A DNA stretch of 54,246 nucleotides from a virus, in IMG/VR virus record IMGVR_UViG_3300034198_004256, positions 1 to 54,246 of that record, one strand, 5' to 3'. The notes under the pieces were generated by a model, which was not told the origin of the DNA, did no database searches, and saw nothing but the letters and a program-made list of their open reading frames with translations. Of the stretch, positions 17,743 through 26,500 are shown piece by piece (within the stretch, counting starts at the first letter, position 1; every line of letters begins with the position of its first letter). A program made the translations under genes and the position numbers.

Positions 17743-18496
17743 TTGAACAAACTGATACTGTCAATAACGTATTGCTATCTTTTGATTTGAAAATTAGTTT
17801 ATTAGGACAGACAGAAACTGTGTATGCTTCTTTATCTAAGAGGCTGAAGTATTTTTTATACAACATTACTTCAACACCGCTTTCGACAGATGATGCATCA
17901 GTCTGTGTAATTTTAGCATCATAAGAGTCACCCTTGATTCTTACTGCATCATGTGTATACTGGATCTTGAATGTATCAGAGTCTTTATCTAGATTAAAAA
18001 GTGAACTGATCTTAGATTGCATAAATGGTTCTAGATCAAAATCAAACATAACATCTTTCTTATTAAAGATAGCCTTGATTTGATCTGTTGATAGATCCAT
18101 GAAACCTAAAGTAGGATCGCTACATGCAACAGTAATTCTAAGATTAGAGCTCTGTACGCTTATTTTTGTTGCAATGTATTCACCTTCGATTTCTGCACAC
18201 TCAATTTCACCAGTAAGCTCGTCATTGTCAACATTGCTAAAGTTTCTTAATGCTTCTAGAACTTTAGAACCATTGAAAAACGATATCTTCAAATCTTTAT
18301 CAGGTTTATTTTCAAATGAAAAGATTTCATTAAATAGAACAGACTGTACTTTAACTGCATCCCTTTCAGGCAAGTAAACGCTAGACACTAGATTTTCATC
18401 TGCTACCTTTAGGTAAACGAATTTGTCGATTGATGTAAGTTTCGATATAAAGGATATCATCGCTTCAGCATCGATTCTTGTTAGATTTATTTTCAT
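17735..18496 (-). CDS. 45: Sliding clamp (T4 gp45-like)
   Basis: A 253-residue protein (T4 gp45: 228) forming the trimeric ring that tethers the polymerase and, in T4, activates late transcription with gp55 and gp33. It has the two-domain, strand-rich composition of clamps. The N-terminal segment LTRIDAEAMISFISKLTSIDKFVYLKV and the repeated acidic strands (VDNDELTGEIECAEIEGEYIATKI) fit the family. No loader genes (gp44/gp62) are in the window. The 3' end overlaps the polymerase C-terminal gene by eight bases. Assignment rests on pattern, length and neighbour. Confidence 0.8.
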   Translation of the reverse strand: MKINLTRIDAEAMISFISKLTSIDKFVYLKVADENLVSSVYLPERDAVKVQSVLFNEIFSFENKPDKDLKISFFNGSKVLEALRNFSNVDNDELTGEIECAEIEGEYIATKISVQSSNLRITVACSDPTLGFMDLSTDQIKAIFNKKDVMFDFDLEPFMQSKISSLFNLDKDSDTFKIQYTHDAVRIKGDSYDAKITQTDASSVESGVEVMLYKKYFSLLDKEAYTVSVCPNKLIFKSKDSNTLLTVSVCSND

Positions 18497-18547
18497 ATAA
18501 AATTGCTTTAGATATTATACTAAACAGTATTTAATAGTTTCAAACAT

Positions 18548-18575
18548 AAAAAAGCCTCTACAGAAGCAGAGGCTT
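18548..18575 (-). terminator. Intrinsic terminator after the H1-like gene
   Basis: A stem AAGCCTCT/AGAGGCTT with an eight-base loop, flanked by A-runs and T-runs, is usable in both directions. It separates the H1-like gene from the clamp gene. Confidence 0.85.
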
Positions 18576-18598
18576 TTTTATAACCAGTAAAATCAGTA

Positions 18599-18781
18599 TT
18601 AAGCTTTTTCGCTGTTCTTGATTTCTTGCACTTCAGAACGAACTTCTTGTGCCATTTGTTTCAAAGTTTGCATTGCACCGCGAAGACGGGTACCTGCAGA
18701 CTTGTTACCTTTTGTGTAGAAAGATTCAGCGTCTTTTTCAACTGACTCTAACAAAGATTTGATGTTAGTAAACTTTTCCAT
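18599..18781 (-). CDS. Histone H1-like (Hc1-type) DNA-binding protein
   Basis: A 60-residue protein closely resembling the short histone H1/Hc1-like proteins common in Bacteroidota. Shared features are an N-terminal helix (MEKFTNIKSLLESVEKDAESFY), the K-G-N-K-x-A-G-T-R-x-R-x-A-M-Q-x-L-K core, and an AQEVRSEVQEIKN tail. These proteins bind DNA with Lys/Arg-rich helices. The gene sits between the clamp and ribonucleotide reductase genes with its own strong terminator. Likely acquired from a host; possible roles are compaction of phage DNA or interference with host nucleoid proteins (inference). Confidence 0.82.
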   Translation of the reverse strand: MEKFTNIKSLLESVEKDAESFYTKGNKSAGTRLRGAMQTLKQMAQEVRSEVQEIKNSEKA

Positions 18782-18829
18782 TTTTATTAGATTTTAGATT
18801 TATATTGTTATGATTTATTATGTTTCAAT

Positions 18830-20686
18830 TTATTTTATTTCACATGCACCTCCTGCACAGGCTACTTCACCTTTAAGATCTGTATTGTCTTCTATTTCAA
18901 TGATTTTAGATAGATCAACCTTTGTTAAAGATTTCATCATTTCATTGTATTTCTCTTCAGTACAGTCTTCGAAAGGAGCTTGTATGTAAGTGCCTCCATC
19001 ATATGGTAATACAGAAAGTCCGTTGTAACAGTTTCTATTTTCCCACATCCATTCACCAACTCCGTCCCATTCGTCTTGCTTGATACTTACAGTAGCTGAG
19101 ATATTATGGGTATTCATTCCGCCTCTATGGCCAGGCTTAATCCAGTTATTGTAGAACCATTTAACTCTTTCTAATAGATCGTATGCTGATTCGTGTCTAA
19201 TGATAGAACCTGCCGGAGCTTTCTGTGGAATAGAGATAACAGCCGTATCATGAGGTCTGAAGTACTCATCTTCTACTAATTCAGGATGGTAAATAGAAAG
19301 ATATTGATAGATTGCTTCATTTTTACCTACTCTGATTCGGCGCATATAGAAATCATTATGCCATGCATGTATACCGGATGAGCAGCCTAATGTCAAAGAA
19401 CTTGTACCTGCTGGTTTGATAGTTGTAACACGTGCAGCTTTATTGATACCAAGTAGATCTGCTACTCTAGCGTTTTCAGTTTTGGCGCAATCTGCGGCCT
19501 CTTTTAAAGAGAACTTCTGAGCTTTACCACTACCGATGCCAGTTAAACCGATACCTACAAGTGCGTCTTTCTCAGTAGTACGTTGCCATATTGGACGTAA
19601 ATAATGGAAGTCTGTGTAACCGGCTTGTAATGTACCAATAAATGTAGCAGCTGTTACACGTGCATTAAGATCTTCTTGTGATTCAACATCTGATACGTTT
19701 ACTTCAGTTAGGTTACAGAACTGATAAGGACGTAGTGCAATTTCACAACAAGGATTAGTACCCCAATCTTTATCATTAGTAAAGTAGATGCCTGGTTCGC
19801 CTGAGCCTGAAGCCTCAATTTTCTTCCATAGATCTAGGAAAAACTCTTTAGTAACTTTGTTTCTAACAAGAACTGCAGAGTTATTAGCACGACCTCTTTG
19901 TGAGTTTAATTCCCACCAGCTACCAGACTTACATGAAATCATATCTTCGTCATCAGCACTAAAAAGGCTAATAAGAGCTGCTCTACGAATACCTCCTGCA
20001 AGTACTGCATCTGCAATATGGCATATAATATCATGTACCTCAATTGTTGTAAGCTTATCATTGTTTTGCTTTTGTGATAAAATACCTTCGATTTTAATTA
20101 AGCACTCTTTAAGAGGTTGCGGGCCTGGGGCTTTACCACCTGATGTGATAAGTTTAGCACCCTTTGGTCGAATATCTCTAAAGTCAAATTCAATAGTTGA
20201 GCCACCGTGAAAATAAGACTTCATCAATACCTTGATTGAATCAGCCCAACCCTCGATGCTGTCTGCAACTAGAAATCTTCTTTTACGATTTGGATTAGGT
20301 CTGTTGATTTCAGGTAGATCTTCAACGTGATGTTTCTGAACACTGAAACCTACACCAGTTCCGCCTAGCAATAGGAACATCACCTCACCAAATGAGCGCC
20401 AGTCATCTACAGGTAGATACGCACAGTTGTAAATTCTATTTGGTGAAATTTCAATTGGCTTACCGCCGAATTGTAAAGATCTCATTGACGGTAGAACCAT
20501 TTTACCGTATACAGCTTTGTACTTTTCTCTGATCTCATCTTCAAGTACTGGGTACTTCTTGATGTGCATCTCCATGTTACGAGTTACTAACTCTTCCCAT
20601 GTTTCTCTTCTCTCAAACTCAGGTAGATACCTTGAGTATTTCATGTGCACCGTAATGTCACTGAGGATCTCGTTGGATAATTCCAT
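18830..20686 (-). CDS. nrdJ: Adenosylcobalamin-dependent (class II) ribonucleotide reductase
   Basis: A 618-residue single-chain reductase making deoxynucleotides for phage replication. It resembles the Lactobacillus-type ribonucleoside-triphosphate reductase. Cys88 (YNCAYLP) and Cys324 (QFCNL) are the substrate-site pair. NPCCE (311-315) gives the Asn, thiyl Cys313 and Glu315. LLGGTGVGFSVQ follows the family pattern. A C-terminal Cys610/Cys615 pair (CAGGAC) shuttles electrons. No small subunit is needed or present. It is shorter than the 739-residue Lactobacillus enzyme, so an allosteric part may be reduced. Unlike T4's oxygen-dependent class I enzyme it works without oxygen but needs B12 from the host. 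It lies between the two polymerase genes. Confidence 0.93.
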   Translation of the reverse strand: MELSNEILSDITVHMKYSRYLPEFERRETWEELVTRNMEMHIKKYPVLEDEIREKYKAVYGKMVLPSMRSLQFGGKPIEISPNRIYNCAYLPVDDWRSFGEVMFLLLGGTGVGFSVQKHHVEDLPEINRPNPNRKRRFLVADSIEGWADSIKVLMKSYFHGGSTIEFDFRDIRPKGAKLITSGGKAPGPQPLKECLIKIEGILSQKQNNDKLTTIEVHDIICHIADAVLAGGIRRAALISLFSADDEDMISCKSGSWWELNSQRGRANNSAVLVRNKVTKEFFLDLWKKIEASGSGEPGIYFTNDKDWGTNPCCEIALRPYQFCNLTEVNVSDVESQEDLNARVTAATFIGTLQAGYTDFHYLRPIWQRTTEKDALVGIGLTGIGSGKAQKFSLKEAADCAKTENARVADLLGINKAARVTTIKPAGTSSLTLGCSSGIHAWHNDFYMRRIRVGKNEAIYQYLSIYHPELVEDEYFRPHDTAVISIPQKAPAGSIIRHESAYDLLERVKWFYNNWIKPGHRGGMNTHNISATVSIKQDEWDGVGEWMWENRNCYNGLSVLPYDGGTYIQAPFEDCTEEKYNEMMKSLTKVDLSKIIEIEDNTDLKGEVACAGGACEIK

Positions 20687-20744
20687 AAAAATTCTGTCTT
20701 TTTTTAATTTATTTTGTAGGGTATATAATTTTTTTCCAGAGGAA

Positions 20745-22148
20745 TTAAGCCTTTTCTTTCAGTTTTTCCGAAATCTTTTCTAATTCCATTTTGTATTCAA
20801 ACATCTTTTTCTTATATTCACGTCTCTTTGCATATAGATCAGTAAGTACAAGCTTAAGAATTGATGGTTCTTTTGTATAAACACCGCCTGCTGAAGTGAC
20901 TGTAAATTTTTCTTTATCGTATTCATCAGCTTTACTCTGGGGTACCATATCAACATAAGAATCTGGTGATATATTAAATTGACGCATAATAGATGGGTAT
21001 AGAGAGGCAAAGTCAAAACAGGCTACCGCTCTATGTTTACCAACAACTGGCTGCTTAACAAAAGCACCAGTATATTGCTCATTCTTTTCTTTCTCTTTTT
21101 GATATGGCTTAACTGCCATTACTTTACCTTCAGCAAGAAGATTTCTTGCAATAAGAGATTCAGTGATCGCTACAGGAGAACCTGCTTTATAGAAACTGAT
21201 CTTACAGATATTAGAGAGCGTGAGTACTACTTGTAATGTCTTAAGCTTTTGGTCCATCAAGTATACTAGAATACTGTCTACTGCATTATAGTAAAGATAC
21301 TTTTGATAGTCATCTTCATACAGCTGCTGTAAGCCACCGTCGTATTTAATTTTACCAACTCCGATTGTTTGCATTGCTGCGGTATTCAACTGATTGTTTT
21401 CTTTAACAGCGATGCTTCGATCCCAGTTAGAATATAGATCCATGTAATCGACAATACCTATATGGTACGGCAGACCATCTCTTGTTAGAGTGCCAGTTGG
21501 CGATGCTTCAGCAGGATCAATCTGTAGGCGCTTACATCTGTTTACAATATATTTCCAGTCAAAGTTGATACAGTTCCAACCACTGAGCATTGGAAACTTT
21601 GGCATAAACTTATTGATGAACGTATAGACTAGATCATATTCAGTATTGAACTTAATGTATTTGATTTCCCAGTTAATACCGAATTTCTCAAAGTATTTGT
21701 TGGTATCAGCTTTAACCTTTTCTTGCGCTTTCTGATCAAAGTCTTTTAGACCCAACACGATAACCTGATGATTTGGTGTAACTACAGAGATGGTTAAAAT
21801 TTTATTATTTGCTAACTCAGGTTCTGGGAAACCATCAGTTACTTCAGTTTCAATATCGAAAAAGAAAGTCTTCGGGAAATTATACCCGAAGATCTTTTCA
21901 CTATCTTCCTGTGGAAGTCTTTCGATAAATTCAATCAAACCATGTTTAGATATCTTCTTTTCATATGATGCTCTTACTGGCTTACCATCCCAATTTATAT
22001 TATGGACGCTTCTACGCTTATCTGTATCTTCACAGGTATACCAGTTTGGGAATTGAGTAGTGTCGTATGTTTTTAATTCAACATCACCATTCTCATTGAA
22101 AAAACTAAATGTAACTTGATACTCAAGTTGTTCGATATCTAAAAGCAT
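20745..22148 (-). CDS. 43A: DNA polymerase gp43, N-terminal part: proofreading exonuclease plus motif A
   Basis: A 467-residue polypeptide. It has an N-terminal domain, then the 3'-5' exonuclease with ExoI FDIET (Asp98, Glu100), ExoII NCINFD (Asp197) and ExoIII YYNAVD (Asp291). Polymerase motif A follows at DFASLYPS (379-386). The chain stops after one fingers helix (AKRREYKKKMFEYKMELEKI). Motifs B and C are on the gene at 16588-17742, three kilobases downstream. The end is a clean stop (TAA at 20747-20745) and no remnant of the missing part follows. Exonuclease residues are all present, so proofreading should be active. Confidence 0.95.
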   Translation of the reverse strand: MLLDIEQLEYQVTFSFFNENGDVELKTYDTTQFPNWYTCEDTDKRRSVHNINWDGKPVRASYEKKISKHGLIEFIERLPQEDSEKIFGYNFPKTFFFDIETEVTDGFPEPELANNKILTISVVTPNHQVIVLGLKDFDQKAQEKVKADTNKYFEKFGINWEIKYIKFNTEYDLVYTFINKFMPKFPMLSGWNCINFDWKYIVNRCKRLQIDPAEASPTGTLTRDGLPYHIGIVDYMDLYSNWDRSIAVKENNQLNTAAMQTIGVGKIKYDGGLQQLYEDDYQKYLYYNAVDSILVYLMDQKLKTLQVVLTLSNICKISFYKAGSPVAITESLIARNLLAEGKVMAVKPYQKEKEKNEQYTGAFVKQPVVGKHRAVACFDFASLYPSIMRQFNISPDSYVDMVPQSKADEYDKEKFTVTSAGGVYTKEPSILKLVLTDLYAKRREYKKKMFEYKMELEKISEKLKEKA

Positions 22149-22153
22149 ACTTA

Positions 22154-22597
22154 TTATTTTGAATCAGTTGAACCAAATCCGCCTTCACCTCTATCAGATT
22201 GCATATCTGCAAAAAGCTCCTCTTCACTATGTGCTAGTTCTACAGGCACATAATTCATTTGTATACAAAGTAGCTGGATAATCTTGTCGGCTGGTTGAAT
22301 AACTTGAGGTGATGTACCCACGTTTTTAATGTCAATGTGAATTTCACCCTGATATGATTCGTCAATTACACATGCACCTACTAATAGATTTTTCTTTGCA
22401 GCAACGCCTGATTTGTTGAATGCGATTAGTGCATGCCCTTCAGGTACTCTAGCCTTAACTCCTGATGGAATCAAAACAGATTGGCCTGGTTCTAATACTT
22501 GTGGAAGAAAATCTTCAGGTACATATAGATCTATACCTGCGTCATTTGAATGGGCTCTTGTTGGGGTTTTAACCTCTCTTACTTTAAATATCTTCAT
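22154..22597 (-). CDS. dut: dUTPase (trimeric dUTP diphosphatase)
   Basis: A 147-residue enzyme cleaving dUTP to dUMP and pyrophosphate, preventing uracil incorporation and feeding dTMP synthesis. The five family motifs are present: NDAGIDLYVP, NKSGVAAKK, the GACVIDESYQGEI segment with the catalytic Asp, the QPADKIIQLL segment and the C-terminal RGEGGFGSTDS. It ends five bases before the polymerase N-terminal gene and belongs to the nucleotide/replication unit. Confidence 0.95.
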   Translation of the reverse strand: MKIFKVREVKTPTRAHSNDAGIDLYVPEDFLPQVLEPGQSVLIPSGVKARVPEGHALIAFNKSGVAAKKNLLVGACVIDESYQGEIHIDIKNVGTSPQVIQPADKIIQLLCIQMNYVPVELAHSEEELFADMQSDRGEGGFGSTDSK

Positions 22598-22641
22598 AAT
22601 CTCTTTTATGAAATTATACAGATATCAGTGCCTATGTTTTG

Positions 22642-23082
22642 TTATTTGTCAGATTGTTTAAGAAACTCGTCGAACTTGTTTGGTGTAAATGAAATTGCGG
22701 TTACGCCTTTTTTCTTACCCATCTTCATAAGTTTCTTATCCTTTGTGGAATATGGAGCTGGAACATCACCAGAACCTACTGTGCCATATGGACCTACTTC
22801 TGGTACAACAATTGGACCCATACCACCAACGTTCATACCTGGGTTTGGATGTACTCTGGCATAGTCTTCGTTTAGAAAGCTTTCAAATGTAGGTATAAAG
22901 TTCTCTTTAGTTTCAGGTAAACCCTTATGTTTAGTTGAAGCAAAATCTTTAAGTTGCTTCTTAGTCATACCCTGTGCCAACTGAGCGACTTTATCACTAA
23001 CCTCATCTGGATCCTTCTTACCTGTCTTAACAGCATAAGCTTGACCCATTAAACGCTGTTGTGCTTTACTTTGTGCTGGCAT
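22642..23082 (-). CDS. DUF3008-like protein fused to a copy of the gp23 N-terminal arm
   Basis: A 146-residue protein in three parts. Residues 1-55 (MPAQSKAQQRLMGQAYAVKT... MTKKQLKDFASTKHKGLP) match the DUF3008 family, small basic proteins of unknown function. Residues 61-72 (NFIPTFESFLNE) resemble the capsid-targeting leaders of neighbouring genes plus a maturation site. Residues 79-90 (PNPGMNVGGMGP) with a later GSGDVP nearly copy the segment right after the cleavage site in gp23. The C-terminus is Lys-rich. It overlaps the next gene by one base (TAATG). It may be a minor or internal capsid protein that docks through the gp23 arm motif (inference). Confidence 0.7.
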   Translation of the reverse strand: MPAQSKAQQRLMGQAYAVKTGKKDPDEVSDKVAQLAQGMTKKQLKDFASTKHKGLPETKENFIPTFESFLNEDYARVHPNPGMNVGGMGPIVVPEVGPYGTVGSGDVPAPYSTKDKKLMKMGKKKGVTAISFTPNKFDEFLKQSDK

Positions 23083-23528
23083 TAGTTATCTTCATTTAAT
23101 TTACTTTGCTTAACGGTATATGTCTTACCATTAAACTCGAAAGTCTTTTCACCTTTCTCCCTGGCCTCTTTAAGTGCTAAAAGAAATGCATTGCCTTCAC
23201 TGATCATAGTACCATCTTTAACTCTTTCCCAGATCTTTAAACCGTAAGAAGATAATTTTACACCTTCTTTAGTTACATTGAATAAATGGCTATTTCTAGT
23301 AGACCATCTTCCATGTGCACCTGTTTCTGAAAGTATTCTTTGGAACTCTTCTTCTGTGATAACACCATCTTTGATTGAGCCTATTACTACATTTCTAACT
23401 GCAGCTTTTTCATTAGCAAATCTAGCAGGATAATTATCTGTATAACCTCTCTTATAGATTACTTTACCCTCGTTAACTGGGTTAAAATTTTCATTTATGA
23501 ATTGTTCAAACGTTTGATAATTTTTCAT
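23082..23528 (-). CDS. Small basic protein with capsid-targeting-like leader
   Basis: A 148-residue protein not recognised by family. The N-terminus MKNYQTFEQFINENFNPVNE/GK combines a T4-like capsid-targeting pattern (T4 internal proteins start MKTYQEFIAE) with a PVNE/G site at residue 20/21. The remainder is basic (YKRGYTDNYPARFANEKAAVRN) and might be winged-helix-like around residues 45-110. It ends KLNEDN. Probably packaged in the head and trimmed by gp21 (inference). It is adjacent to other proteins with the same leader. Confidence 0.65.
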   Translation of the reverse strand: MKNYQTFEQFINENFNPVNEGKVIYKRGYTDNYPARFANEKAAVRNVVIGSIKDGVITEEEFQRILSETGAHGRWSTRNSHLFNVTKEGVKLSSYGLKIWERVKDGTMISEGNAFLLALKEAREKGEKTFEFNGKTYTVKQSKLNEDN

Positions 23529-23554
23529 GGTTTATTTATTTCTTTTAGTATTTA

Positions 23555-26500
23555 TCATCTTTTAGAAACCGCTCCTGATGTAAGTCCTATACCCGATGAG
23601 TAAGCATTACTAGTATCACCTTTAGTCTCAAAGTGATAGTCTGCTGTACCTAGATCTTTGGCAATGAATATCATTTCATTCTTTTTAATTTCCATTATTA
23701 AGTATGCTTGAACAGTATCTACTGAAAGTCTAACTAGGTTAGAAATAGGTCCAGAATAGTTTTGATTAAGGTACTTAACAACCATTGTAGATAAAGGGTA
23801 CATTACACAAGAGAAGACGACTTGATCGCTTAAGCTATCCCATTCTTCGTATAGTGATTCAGGTGTTAGAGATTTTGAAGAGAAGTTATCACAAGCTTTC
23901 CAGAGTTCGGTGTAGAACTTTATAAACTTGGTTTTATTATTATGAAGGGTATACAAAAACTCTATTACTGCGCTTTTTGTTACACCTGTATTTGAATCTA
24001 ATTTAGACTCCTGTATAAAGTAATACCAACCTGTACCTTTATTATAAAGGAATTTATTCGACATGTCTGTATAAAAGTCAAGTGAACTTAATTCAACAAT
24101 AGGTAATAAGATATTATCATATACGTATTGCTCATCTTTAGTTGGGACAATTACACCTGCATCTACTTCAATTTTAAGGCGATCTACAAATCCACTTGCT
24201 GAAGCTGTGCCACCTTTTGTACCTGCCTTTGATGAAATGTTAGCACCATCGAAGTAAAAATCAACAAGCTTGGCATTTGATGCAGATGGGTAAACGGTAC
24301 CAGACGTATTGTCTTTAACTACGTTAAACAAATGGATCGCACCTAGAATCTCACCGAAATCGTTTGCAAAGTTACTGATAGAAATCTGATCAATTCCAGC
24401 AGTTATTTTAGTATCGATTGAATATGAGTGTTTTTGATTACCTGATATACATGCCTTCATAAATGCATTTATGTCATCATAAGTATCAGCATTTGATGTA
24501 TTATTCTTAATGGTTTCCATTAAACCTATAGCAAACGCTTTATACTCAGCAGGTATTTTAAGTTTGTTGATTGCACTTTTTGATGCTCCGATTAAATCTT
24601 CAACCTTAGGGTATGAAGCACCAGGTTTTGCTAACTCTAATTTATCTGGTGTTGTATCTTTTTTACCTATTACTGCTGCTGATCCACCTCCTTTCTTTTC
24701 AGGTGTTTTATCTACAATAACTATTGCATCACCTCTTTTGTAATCTACACCGCCTACTGTAACACCTTTCTTGAACTTTATATGATATGCCCAGAATGTG
24801 CCTGAGTATTTAGGTTTTTGATCACCAGGTGCAAAACCTTCTATGATGTATTCCTTTTCTGATACACCTATAGTAGTTAACATTGCTTTGATATTTTCAA
24901 CTGCAACTTCAGTTCCTCCAAATATAGCTTTAAGTACTTCACCCTCTTCTGCGCTTACTTTAACGCCGGTTAATTTTGTACTTTTAACCCATGCATCGTA
25001 TATAGTACCCCATTCATCGCGCTCTTTTTTAGGAGCAGAACCTTCAAAAATAGGTTCATTGTTTTCTCCGATGAAATCATTAAAAGTTAAAAGATTAAAT
25101 AATTCATTTTCTTTAACAGCCTGTATAATGGTTTTAAGCTCCTCATACATCTTGTGCATGCCTTTCGGAGTCATCTTCTTGAAAGTCGCCTCATCATCTA
25201 TCTTTAAGGCCTCTCTGACCTTGGTAGCACTAACATCCTCTTCACCTCTTTTAATTTCAAATGCATCTAGTTCAGGTAGAGCATTTAACTCTTCTTTGTA
25301 CTTGTCGATTTGATATTTGTATGCTTTAAGTCTATCTGTACCTGCACCCCATAGAACTGGCTCGTATGCAGGTCTAAGGGCATTGTATATTGTATCGATA
25401 CCTGCTGTACCGATTACTGCAGCTCCTTCAACCATTTTGTTATGATCTTGTATAGCACCAATCATTGCTAATTGGGTATCTTCATCAAACGGATTCTTAG
25501 CAGGATCTGCTTTAGTACCTCTTACAACAAGTATAAATGTTGGTAAGCCGTTTGCTTTATACAATTGCTCTACAACTTTCATATGACCTTCAGTAAACGG
25601 CTGGAATCTACCTGCTAATATGTTTACTTTTTTTGTACCTCTTTCGGTTGTATTAAGTTTAAGTGCCTCGTTAATATCTACAATGCTTTCAAATATAGAA
25701 GATACATTTTCAATCTGAGATCTCTTTAAGTAATTATTGAAATCTAATACCTGATTCTCCTCTGGCATAAGTTCTACCTTACCTTGGATTTTTGTAATGA
25801 TATCGTTTAGAACATCTACTATTTGCTTTGTCAATATAGGAGTTGTGTTCTTTCTAAATTTTCTAAATGAACTGATGATGATTTTGAAAAGATCGTTAAG
25901 CTTACTATTTTTAAGTATCTCTCTGGTTCTTTCATTTGGTATAGTAGCCAGGTTAATATCGAACTCAGGTTTCTTTGCAAAATCTGGTGTTTCAAAATCT
26001 ACACCGATGTATTTATGTCCGTTTTTCTGGATATAGTCATTAAATATAATCGACATGAGCTCGATGTATCTTTCATCTGGAGCTTCACCATTAAGCTGTA
26101 TTGAACTTATATCGTATACCTCCATAAATTCAATAATGTCTAACATCGCAATCTGATACATGTCATTAGCCATTCTATTAACAGGCGTTGTAACATTCAT
26201 AGAATGCTGATGAAATATAGGGTCTATAAGACGTGCTGTGTATACCTCACTTTCACCTGGTGTGATAAACTTAAACACAATACCTTCGATCGGTTTATCA
26301 AGATCATTCATTAACATACTGGTTCTTAAACCAGAATTTAGAATGTTTATCATGAATCTTGTAAATGATTGTGTCTGGAATTGCTTCTGTAATTCGCTTT
26401 CAGGTGTACTTAAGTATGAAGTAATTCTATCCTTCTGTAGTTGATCTAGAAAGCCATTGAAAATAATCGGCGGCTTTTCTACATCTAGTTTTTTTGACCA

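Noticed and set aside
17735-20744. Intron or intein explaining the split polymerase
   Set aside because: The gap contains three complete, unrelated genes (clamp, H1-like, ribonucleotide reductase) and the halves have ordinary starts and stops, so this is gene splitting rather than splicing.
20780-21016. Second minus-strand frame inside the polymerase N-part
   Set aside because: A short frame overlapping the clearly coding polymerase frame, with no domain or start context.
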